DNA of 11,077 bases, taken from NCBI GenBank assembly GCA_030615975.1, contig JAUWYH010000033.1, positions 1 through 11,077 on the forward strand. The letters are read 5' to 3'. The notes beneath the pieces were generated by a model, which saw only the letters and a list, made by a program, of their open reading frames with translations, was not told the origin of the DNA and searched no databases. The stretch comes from Candidatus Aminicenantota bacterium. Its GTDB lineage: Bacteria; Acidobacteriota; Aminicenantia; Aminicenantales; Aminicenantaceae. Of the stretch, positions 1-6,070 are shown one piece after another. Both the position numbers and the translations under genes were made by a program. Each line of letters opens with the position of its first letter. Positions within the stretch are counted from its first letter, which is position 1.

Positions 1-59
1 AGCTTTCAATGGGGATAGGGGTATTACTCCTAGCTCCTTTATTGGATAAAATTATATAA
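1..59 (+). CDS. C-terminal tail of a probable integral membrane protein (partial)
   Basis: An open frame enters from the window edge (first full codon at 3) and stops at TAA 57-59. The 18 visible residues read LSMGIGVLLLAPLLDKII, a hydrophobic stretch with a short charged end, as expected for the last transmembrane helix of a transporter or other polytopic membrane protein. The stop lies 4 bases before the next start codon, so it is probably the upstream member of the same operon. The family cannot be named from so short a piece; an oligopeptide-type transporter would suit the neighbouring hydrolase, but that is only inference. The other two frames also stop in this stretch, so the choice rests on hydrophobicity and tight spacing. 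Confidence 0.4.
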   Translation, partial: LSMGIGVLLLAPLLDKII

Positions 60-63
60 AAAG

Positions 64-210
64 ATGAAACAAATCATTTATCATTTTGTCATCATTTATC
101 TGACGATAAATTTCATCTGGTACCTAATGCGCGAAAAAAAAATCTTGAACCAACTCAGTGCTGCAATCGTCCTGATCATGTTTCTCCTGAGGCTTTTCCT
201 GATTAAATAA
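64..210 (+). CDS. small two-helix membrane protein, hypothetical (48 aa)
   Basis: ATG at 64 to TAA at 208-210 encodes 48 residues. Two hydrophobic segments are visible, about residues 4-21 (IIYHFVIIYLTINFIWYL) and 29-46 (LSAAIVLIMFLLRLFLI), joined by a short charged turn (REKKILNQ). This is the layout of a helical hairpin membrane protein. It sits 4 bases after the preceding stop and 3 bases before the next start, so co-transcription and possibly translational coupling are likely. No strong Shine-Dalgarno is visible, only an A-rich stretch ending in AAAAG. I do not recognise the family. It may be an accessory subunit of the upstream membrane protein or of the anchored hydrolase downstream, but nothing in the sequence proves this. 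A chance ORF is possible, though position and composition argue for a real gene. Confidence 0.5.
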   Translation: MKQIIYHFVIIYLTINFIWYLMREKKILNQLSAAIVLIMFLLRLFLIK

Positions 211-213
211 ATT

Positions 214-1353
214 ATGAGTAAATTAAAGGGGAACTTTATTTCAGGGCTTTTTCTTTTTCTCTTGACCACTGTAGTCTGCCTTCTCTCCGCCTTCCAATTT
301 ATAAGCATGCACAAAAAAGAAGCCATTTATCCAAGTAAATGGCTCTCTACAAAAAAAATGTTAAGCTCTTATTTTCCAGAGTTGAAAGATACTCCTGGAG
401 ATACGGAAGTTTTCCTCTATCAGGGCCAAGAAGAAGGAGGAAATATTCTGATTTTAGGAGGAACACATCCCAATGAACCAGCTGGCTTTGTAACAGCGGT
501 GCTTCTCATCGAAAATATTCGCGTCACTCGAGGAAAACTCATCATCATTCCTCGGGCAAATAACAGCGGATTCACCCATAACGACCCTCAAGAAGGAAAT
601 CCACAGCGTTTTTTCCTTGAAACTTCTGGAGGCAGAAGAGAGTTTCGCTACGGCTCCCGTCTCACTAACCCTGTACATCAATGGCCGGATCCAGCTCTTT
701 ATATCAACCCTGCAGGACAAAAGATCTCTGGAATTGAAACTCGAAATCTAAACCGTTGCTTTCCGGGCAAGAATAAGGGATATCTAACAGAGAAGATTGC
801 TTTTGGAATCATGGAGCTTATCAAAAAAGAGAAAATTGATCTAGGAATTGACCTCCATGAGGCAGCTCCAGAATATCCTGTAATAAACGCTATTGTCTTC
901 CATGATAACAGCGCGGAACTCGCTGCCTTATCCCAAATGGAGCTCCAACTGGAAGGCTTTGAATTTCGCTTGGAAGCTTCTCCTCCGAACCTTCGAGGCT
1001 TGAGTCACCGAGAATGGGGAGATGAGGCTCATATTCAAGCCGTTTTGCTCGAAACCGCCAATGCTTCCCACGGAAGGCTCAAAGGAAAACCTTCTCCTTC
1101 TTTGATTGTGGATGGAAAAGATAAAAATTACACTAAGGCCGCTCGTCTTGGACTCCTTTTCGTTCCCTATGGCGAAGAAGGAATCCCTCTTAAACAAAGA
1201 GTGGCCCGTCACTTAGCTTCTATAAGTGCACTCCTCGCCAGCCTTAATGAGCTTGATCCCAAGAAAAGAATCGAAATTGATAACGTTCCTTCTCCTTTGC
1301 AAGTTCAGGAGAATGGAATAGGATTTTTCCTCACCCCTCTAAAAAGAAGCTAA
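214..1353 (+). CDS. membrane-anchored zinc hydrolase, succinylglutamate desuccinylase/aspartoacylase (M14-like) family
   Basis: The 379-residue protein begins with a positively charged tip and one hydrophobic helix (about residues 10-30), a signal anchor that would place the enzyme outside the cytoplasmic membrane. The zinc-hydrolase fold follows. GGTHPNEPAG (83-91) carries the paired ligands H85 and E88. PRANNSG (113-119) has the conserved arginine. NLNRCFPG (178-185) matches the substrate-binding NR motif of desuccinylases and aspartoacylases. GIDLHEAAPE (211-220) supplies the third ligand, H215. E280 in LLETANASHG is a candidate catalytic glutamate. About 60 residues between the PRANNSG and NLNR motifs contain a loop rich in R, N and aromatics. 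Family members hydrolyse N-acyl amino acids or peptides with zinc; the substrate here is unknown. It is the last gene of a tight run with two membrane ORFs. A conventional Shine-Dalgarno is absent before ATG 214. The family call is firm, the substrate is not. Confidence 0.8.
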   Translation: MSKLKGNFISGLFLFLLTTVVCLLSAFQFISMHKKEAIYPSKWLSTKKMLSSYFPELKDTPGDTEVFLYQGQEEGGNILILGGTHPNEPAGFVTAVLLIENIRVTRGKLIIIPRANNSGFTHNDPQEGNPQRFFLETSGGRREFRYGSRLTNPVHQWPDPALYINPAGQKISGIETRNLNRCFPGKNKGYLTEKIAFGIMELIKKEKIDLGIDLHEAAPEYPVINAIVFHDNSAELAALSQMELQLEGFEFRLEASPPNLRGLSHREWGDEAHIQAVLLETANASHGRLKGKPSPSLIVDGKDKNYTKAARLGLLFVPYGEEGIPLKQRVARHLASISALLASLNELDPKKRIEIDNVPSPLQVQENGIGFFLTPLKRS

Positions 1354-1378
1354 GTCAAGATTTTATATGTATTTAGGA

Positions 1379-1406
1379 TTGACAAAGAAGCTCTTACTAA
1401 TATAAT
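1379..1406 (+). promoter_or_regulatory. near-consensus sigma-70-type promoter for ispH operon
   Basis: TTGACA at 1379-1384 and TATAAT at 1401-1406 are separated by 16 bases, both hexamers being exact consensus. Transcription would begin near 1413, leaving a leader of about 20 bases before the ispH start at 1434. A second TATAAT (1406-1411) overlaps, but its 21-base spacing is poor. It lies in the 80-base gap after the previous gene's stop, so it separates two transcription units. Confidence 0.75.
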
Positions 1407-1433
1407 ATAATCAATTATCTTAATTCCAAAAAA

Positions 1434-2312
1434 ATGGAAATCATAATAGCAAAAAACTCTGGACTGTGTTATGGAGTCAAAAGAGCACTTAAAATAGCAA
1501 GACAGACAAGGCTTCAAAAAAACGACCAGGTTTTCACATTAGGCGACCTAATCCACAATCCTCAGGTTATAACAGATTTGAAAAAACTAGGAATTCACTC
1601 TGTTGACAATATGAATGCGATAAAGGTAGGAACTGTGATTATTCGAAGCCATGGAGTCTCCCCCGAAATATACAGAATGTTGGAGAAGAAACAAATTGAA
1701 ATTGTCGACGCCACCTGTCCTATCGTCAAGAAAATTCAAAAATTGGTCGCAAGTTTAGCCGAGGAAGAGGAAGAAATCATCATTGTCGGCAACAAGGAAC
1801 ATCCAGAAATAAAAGGCCTTATAGGATTCAGCAAGGGAAAAGGGACTATTTTAGAAAATGAGAAACAGGTCAGAAATCTGCCTCTAAAAAAAAGGAGGGT
1901 TATTCTTGCCCAATCCACTCAAGATTTATATCTTTTTGAAAAAGTTGTCGCTTCGCTTATCGAGAAAACAGAGGAATTAAAAGTTTATAACACCATCTGT
2001 CACTCAACTCAAACTCGACAAAAATCAACTTCCAAACTTGCCTCTTCTGTAGATACTCTCTTTATTGTAGGAGGAAAGAATAGTTCCAATACTTTCAAAC
2101 TCTACCAGATTTCAAAAAGAATATTACCCAACACATTTTTTATCGAAATAGTAGAGCAAATCACACCTCGAATGCTTAAAGGAGCAAAGAAAATTGGCCT
2201 CTCAGGGGGCGCATCCACTCCTCCTGAAGCTGTCAAAGAAGCTGTTAAAAAAATCAAAACGAGCTTCGCCCACCAATTTCAAAGGGAGAACATTGTCCAA
2301 TGTCAGAGATAA
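1434..2312 (+). CDS. ispH: 4-hydroxy-3-methylbut-2-enyl diphosphate reductase (LytB)
   Basis: IspH catalyses the last step of the MEP isoprenoid pathway, reducing HMBPP to isopentenyl and dimethylallyl diphosphate with an iron-sulfur cluster in the cytoplasm. All hallmark residues are visible in 292 residues, close to the usual length. The cluster cysteines are C12 (SGLCYGV), C95 (DATCP) and C189 (TICHST). Substrate-pocket histidines are H41 (LIHNPQV), H73 (RSHGV) and H123 (KEHPE), with catalytic E125. Diphosphate-binding residues are S217, S218 and N219 (KNSSNT) and S261 (GGASTP). The start is fixed by the canonical N-terminus that places C12. There is no Shine-Dalgarno: the short leader is A/T-rich and ends in AAAAAA before the ATG. 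Its 3' end overlaps the S1 gene by 13 bases. An IspH-S1 link, in some clostridia a fusion, is known elsewhere. Confidence 0.97.
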   Translation: MEIIIAKNSGLCYGVKRALKIARQTRLQKNDQVFTLGDLIHNPQVITDLKKLGIHSVDNMNAIKVGTVIIRSHGVSPEIYRMLEKKQIEIVDATCPIVKKIQKLVASLAEEEEEIIIVGNKEHPEIKGLIGFSKGKGTILENEKQVRNLPLKKRRVILAQSTQDLYLFEKVVASLIEKTEELKVYNTICHSTQTRQKSTSKLASSVDTLFIVGGKNSSNTFKLYQISKRILPNTFFIEIVEQITPRMLKGAKKIGLSGGASTPPEAVKEAVKKIKTSFAHQFQRENIVQCQR

Positions 2313-4045
2313 CAAAAAAATCAGAAAATGAAGAAAAAATTTCATCTGAAGATTATAAAAATCTATTAGAACATTATCAGTTCAATGCCAAAGAATTCAC
2401 ACTTGGGAACATAATCAAAGGTAAGGTTATTAAGGTTACTTCAACTTACGTTCTTGTCGACGTTGGATTTAAGTCCGAAGGCATTATTCCTATCGAAGAC
2501 TTCATTGAAAACCTAGATTTGAGTGAAATTCATCCAGGAGATGCCGTAGAAGCCGTTTTGGAAAGGAGTGACTTGAAAGAAGGCTATCTCATTCTCTCTA
2601 GAAAAAAGGCAGTAGCTCTAAAAGCCTTAAATAATCTAGAAAAGGCTTATCAATACAAAAGCTGGGTACTCGGGAAAATAACCGAAAAAATAAAAACCGG
2701 TTACACCGTTAATGTCGGAATCAATACTTTCTTGCCCGACTCTCATGCCGATATAAGGACAGTTAAAGAACCAGAAAAACTCATAGGAAACAAATACAAA
2801 TTCAAAGTTATTAAATTCGACAGAAGGAATGAAAATGCCGTTCTTTCCCGAAAACTTTTCCTCCAGGATGAAAAGGAAAAAAGAAAAAGACGAGTTTTCA
2901 GCAATCTTACCAGAGGGAAAAAAATAAAAGGGCAGGTCAAATCATTAACAAATTTCGGAGCATTTATTGACTTAGGGGGAGTTGAAGGTCTCCTTCATAT
3001 TTCAGACATGTCCTGGGGGAAGATAAATCATCCATCAGAAATCTTCCGAGTTGGAGAAGAAACAGAAGTCTTGATCCTCGATTTCAAAGAAAAAGAGGAA
3101 AGGATCTCCCTTGGCTATAAGCAATTGACCCCTAATCCATGGGAAAATATACAAGAAAAATATAAAATTGGACAAAATGTAAAAGGGAAAGTAGTGAGTC
3201 TTGCGGATTTTGGAGCCTTTATTGAACTTGAAAAAGGTGTGGAAGGATTAGTTCATATTTCGGACCTAACCTGGTCCCGGAAGCTTATTCATCCAAAAAA
3301 AATTCTGTCTCCTGGAGAAGAAGTAACTGTGACTATCCTCGACATTAATCCTTCTAATAAAAGGATTTCTCTTGGCCTTAAACAGATCATTCCCCATCCC
3401 TTGGAACTTTTAAGACAAAAGTACAGTCCAGGATCTCGGGTCAAAGGAACCATAACTAACATTACAAATTTTGGCGCATTCATAGAAGTAGAAAAAGGAA
3501 TTGAAGGACTCATCCATATTTCTGATATATCTTGGGAAAAAATTAGCCATGCTTCCGAGAGACTAAAAGTTGGCCAGGAAGTCGAAGCTATCATCTTAAA
3601 TATTGATGTAGAAAAACAAAAGTTTTCGTTGGGCATAAAACAATTAGAAGGAGACATATGGGAAGATTTTTTCCAAAGACAAAAGACCGGAGACCTTGTC
3701 AAAGTGAAAATCGTTCGCCTCACCAATTTTGGTGCTTTTGTTGAAATAACTCCAGGAATTGAAGGAGTTGTTTTTCTTTCTGAACTTGATGAGAGAAAGA
3801 TTGAAAATCCCGAAGAGGATTTTTCTTTGGGTGAAGAAAAGATGGCCAAAATCATAAAAATGGATCAAAAAAATAAAAAATTATCGCTCAGCTTCAAACA
3901 GGCCCAAATAGAAATGCAAAAATTAGAATATCAAAAATATATGCAGAATCAAAATAATAGACTAACCCTGGGGGACATCATGAGTGACCAGCTTAAAAAC
4001 TTAGGGTCCCAGAAAAAAAACAAAAAGGAGGAAAAAGATGATTAA
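2300..4045 (+). CDS. rpsA: 30S ribosomal protein S1, six S1 domains
   Basis: S1 binds mRNA on the 30S subunit and helps initiate translation of weakly ribosome-bound messages. The 581 residues show six S1/OB-fold repeats at about 33-102, 119-187, 205-274, 289-361, 376-447 and 462-533. Domains 3 to 5 carry the RNA-binding signature FGAF...EGL(L/V/I)HISD; domain 6 keeps FGAF but reads EGVVFLSEL; domains 1 and 2 are more divergent, as is usual for the ribosome-docking half. A Lys/Gln-rich tail follows. Length and domain number match the Gram-negative type. The start (ATG 2300) lies inside the end of ispH, preceded by AGGGAG at 2283-2288, and the end overlaps the ihfB-like gene by 8 bases. Overlaps on both sides suggest translational coupling. 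Several neighbouring genes have no visible Shine-Dalgarno, for which S1 is relevant, but that link is inference. Confidence 0.96.
   Translation: MSEITKKSENEEKISSEDYKNLLEHYQFNAKEFTLGNIIKGKVIKVTSTYVLVDVGFKSEGIIPIEDFIENLDLSEIHPGDAVEAVLERSDLKEGYLILSRKKAVALKALNNLEKAYQYKSWVLGKITEKIKTGYTVNVGINTFLPDSHADIRTVKEPEKLIGNKYKFKVIKFDRRNENAVLSRKLFLQDEKEKRKRRVFSNLTRGKKIKGQVKSLTNFGAFIDLGGVEGLLHISDMSWGKINHPSEIFRVGEETEVLILDFKEKEERISLGYKQLTPNPWENIQEKYKIGQNVKGKVVSLADFGAFIELEKGVEGLVHISDLTWSRKLIHPKKILSPGEEVTVTILDINPSNKRISLGLKQIIPHPLELLRQKYSPGSRVKGTITNITNFGAFIEVEKGIEGLIHISDISWEKISHASERLKVGQEVEAIILNIDVEKQKFSLGIKQLEGDIWEDFFQRQKTGDLVKVKIVRLTNFGAFVEITPGIEGVVFLSELDERKIENPEEDFSLGEEKMAKIIKMDQKNKKLSLSFKQAQIEMQKLEYQKYMQNQNNRLTLGDIMSDQLKNLGSQKKNKKEEKDD
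4025..4031 (+). promoter_or_regulatory. strong Shine-Dalgarno inside rpsA for the ihfB-like gene
   Basis: AAGGAGG lies within the last rpsA codons, 6 bases before ATG 4038, and fixes that start. It is one of the two strongest ribosome binding sites in the window, consistent with the high level expected of a nucleoid protein. Confidence 0.8.
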
Positions 4046-4313
4046 AGCAGACTTAATCGACAAAATCTCAAAAGAAATGAATATCTCAAAACAAGAAGCA
4101 GAAACAGGTGTTAATCTTTTTTTTCAGACAATCAAAGAAGCATTAAAAAAAGGAGAAGAAATAGAATTAAGAGGATTTGGAAGTTTTCGCTTCCGGCATA
4201 GAGGGGCTCGGGCAGGAAGAAATCCTCGAACCGGCGAGCCGGTTGAGGTTCCACCAAAAAAAGTTCTCTATTTCAAGCCGAGTAAATTATTGAAAAACAT
4301 GATTAACAAATAA
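4038..4313 (+). CDS. HU/IHF-family DNA-bending protein (IHF-beta-like)
   Basis: The 91-residue protein has the full length and layout of the HU/IHF family. An N-terminal helical dimerisation region (1-40) with the opening IKADLIDKIS is followed by ELRGFGSFRFRHR (43-55) and the DNA-intercalating arm GRNPRTG (60-66), whose tip proline is P63. It ends in the KPSKLLKNMIN helix. These proteins bend DNA as dimers in the nucleoid and assist recombination, replication and transcription complexes. Its start overlaps the rpsA stop (ATGATTAA, 4038-4045), and its own stop overlaps the next start (TAATG at 4311-4315). An ihfB gene directly after rpsA is a known arrangement in proteobacteria, which favours an IHF-beta-like role. 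No alpha partner gene is present here, so a homodimeric HU is equally possible. Confidence 0.93.
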   Translation: MIKADLIDKISKEMNISKQEAETGVNLFFQTIKEALKKGEEIELRGFGSFRFRHRGARAGRNPRTGEPVEVPPKKVLYFKPSKLLKNMINK

Positions 4314-4813
4314 TGGAATATATCACAGCGCCCTGGAGAGAGGAATATGTAAAAAAATTATTTAAGATGAAAGAATGCATTTTTTGCCACGCTCTAAAAC
4401 AAAAAGATGATGTAAAGGCTTTTATCCTCTTTAGAGGCATTCACAACTTCATTATGCTCAATAAATACCCTTATACTCCCGGACATCTCATGATTGCTCC
4501 CTATAAACACATCGCCTCTTTTGAACGAGCCAAAAAGGAATCGACCGATGAAATGGCAGATCTTCTTAAACTGAGCCTCAAGATTTTAACAAAGAACTAT
4601 CGTCCTCACGGTTTTAACACGGGAATGAATCTTGGTAAGAGTGCAGGTGCAGGAGTTTCCGATCATTATCATCTTCATGTTATACCCCGCTGGACAGGAG
4701 ATTCAAATTTCATGCCTATCGTGGGCAAGACTAAGATATTCCTAGAGGACCTTAAAATAACTTATAAGAGGCTTCTGCCGCTTTTTTCAAAAGAAAAAAG
4801 GCCAATAAAATAG
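4313..4813 (+). CDS. HIT-family dinucleoside polyphosphate hydrolase/phosphorylase
   Basis: This 166-residue protein carries the histidine triad HYHLHVIPRW (118-127), in which H120 would be the nucleophile that takes the nucleotidyl group. Upstream are CIFC (22-25), a likely half of a zinc site, the YPYTPGHLMIAP substrate-pocket strand (52-63) and FNTGMNLGKSAGAG (101-114). The C-terminal part with GDSNFMPIVGKTK resembles bacterial Ap4A phosphorylase/hydrolase-type HIT proteins rather than the short HinT type. It would act in the cytoplasm on diadenosine polyphosphates or nucleoside phosphoramidates. ATG 4313 overlaps the preceding TAA (TAATG), so translation probably depends on re-initiation because no Shine-Dalgarno is seen. 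A later start at M19 would remove the conserved-looking PWREEY segment. Family certain; exact substrate inferred. Confidence 0.88.
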   Translation: MEYITAPWREEYVKKLFKMKECIFCHALKQKDDVKAFILFRGIHNFIMLNKYPYTPGHLMIAPYKHIASFERAKKESTDEMADLLKLSLKILTKNYRPHGFNTGMNLGKSAGAGVSDHYHLHVIPRWTGDSNFMPIVGKTKIFLEDLKITYKRLLPLFSKEKRPIK

Positions 4814-4868
4814 CATTCTTTCTCTGAAGCAAGAAATTAAGCTTACAAATACCTCACAAGGAAAAAAA

Positions 4869-6014
4869 ATGAATTTTGATCTCACAGACGATCAAAAGTT
4901 ACTCAAAGATATGATCAGAGATTTTGCTCAAAAAGAGATCCGGCCAAAAGCGAAAACTTTAGAAAACAATCATGAATTCCCTCGCGAAATCCTTAAAAAA
5001 CTTGCAACTCTTGGAATATTAGGCATGACCATTCCCACAGAATATGAAGGAATAAAAACGGATTATCTATCCTTTGTTCTCGCAATCGAAGAGCTCGGGC
5101 GAGTTTCCCCTTCTTTGGCTGTGATTGTCAATGTTCATAATTCTCTTTTTTGTTACTCTATCTTGAAGTTTGGAACCGAAAACCAGAAAAAAAAGTACCT
5201 TCCTCAAGCAGCAACAGGTAAAATGCTTGGAGCCTTTAGTTTGAGCGAGCCAGGAGCTGGCTCTGATGCAACCAATCTTAAAACAAAGGCAGTGAGGCAA
5301 GGGGATATCTTCGTCTTGAATGGAACAAAATCATGGGTCACAAGCGGCAACGATGCAGACGCTTTCATTCTTTTTACTAAAAGCGAGGTCAAACCAGGCA
5401 TGAATGAAATAAGCGCTTTTATTGTGGAAAAAAAATTTCCAGGAGTGCAAATTTCCAAAATTGAAGATAAGATGGGCCTCCATTCTTCTGTCACGAGCGA
5501 AATTTTCTTAGAAGATTGCCAAGTGCCTTCGGAGAATCTACTGGGCGCAGAAGGAAAGGGATCATCTATTGCCTTTCATTGTTTGGATAGATCCAGAATC
5601 GGGATTGCTGCTCAAGCTGTCGGCCTCTCCTCACAAGCTCTGGAAGAGGCAGTTAAATATGCAAAACAAAGGCAAGCCTTTGGCAAAAAAATATCTGAAT
5701 TTCAAGCCATTCAATTCATGATAGCTGATATAGCCACCCTTATAGAGGCAGCTCGATTGCTCACTTACAAAGCCGCTGATCTATACGACAAAGGGAAACC
5801 CTTTGGAAAAGAGTCTGCGATGGCCAAGCTTTTTGCTTCAGAGGCCGCCAATAAAATTGTTTATCAGGCCCTTCAAATTCATGGAGGTTACGGATATTCC
5901 AGAGAATTCTTTATCGAACAGCTTTACCGAGATGCTAGAGTTCTCTCTCTCTATGAAGGCACTTCTGAAATCCAACGCCTTGTTATCTCTAGATATTTAT
6001 TAAAAGAAAATTAA
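4869..6014 (+). CDS. acyl-CoA dehydrogenase (short-chain/butyryl-CoA type)
   Basis: The enzyme introduces a trans-2,3 double bond into acyl-CoA with FAD and passes electrons to an electron-transfer flavoprotein. The 381 residues match the usual family length. The N-terminal helical domain (1-115) is followed by the FAD/substrate segment AFSLSEPGAGSDA (122-134) and WVTSG (156-160). The central beta domain runs to about 220. The C-terminal helical domain holds RQAFGK (268-273), QIHGGYGYSRE (336-346) and RDARVLSLYEGTSEIQR (354-370), with the catalytic base at E363. The E363 position and overall look favour a short-chain or branched-chain amino-acid-derived substrate, but specificity cannot be settled. 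AAGGA at 4857-4861 supports ATG 4869. It is 55 bases after the HIT gene, with no promoter or terminator recognised between. No etfAB is in the window. Confidence 0.95.
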   Translation: MNFDLTDDQKLLKDMIRDFAQKEIRPKAKTLENNHEFPREILKKLATLGILGMTIPTEYEGIKTDYLSFVLAIEELGRVSPSLAVIVNVHNSLFCYSILKFGTENQKKKYLPQAATGKMLGAFSLSEPGAGSDATNLKTKAVRQGDIFVLNGTKSWVTSGNDADAFILFTKSEVKPGMNEISAFIVEKKFPGVQISKIEDKMGLHSSVTSEIFLEDCQVPSENLLGAEGKGSSIAFHCLDRSRIGIAAQAVGLSSQALEEAVKYAKQRQAFGKKISEFQAIQFMIADIATLIEAARLLTYKAADLYDKGKPFGKESAMAKLFASEAANKIVYQALQIHGGYGYSREFFIEQLYRDARVLSLYEGTSEIQRLVISRYLLKEN

Positions 6015-6070
6015 TTTATTTCCCTATTTTTTTGAGCAGAAATACTTCCAAACAAGATTGAGGTAAAAAA

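Noticed and set aside
214..300. Lipoprotein signal at C22 of the anchored hydrolase
   Set aside because: The residues before the cysteine (TVV) do not fit a lipobox and the hydrophobic stretch continues past it.
2249..2312. Possible frameshift-made IspH-S1 fusion, since the S1 frame is open upstream of its start from 2249
   Set aside because: No canonical slippery heptamer in the correct phase, both genes have complete ends, and S1 has its own start with an SD-like AGGGAG.
3289..3855. Long - strand open frame inside rpsA
   Set aside because: Antisense shadow of the repeated S1 domains, with no ribosome site and no family resemblance.
4013..4040. A8 run followed by AAGGAGG near the end of rpsA, resembling a programmed frameshift signal
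   Set aside because: The Shine-Dalgarno is fully explained by the ihfB-like start 6 bases away, the next gene is complete, and the tail is simply lysine-rich.
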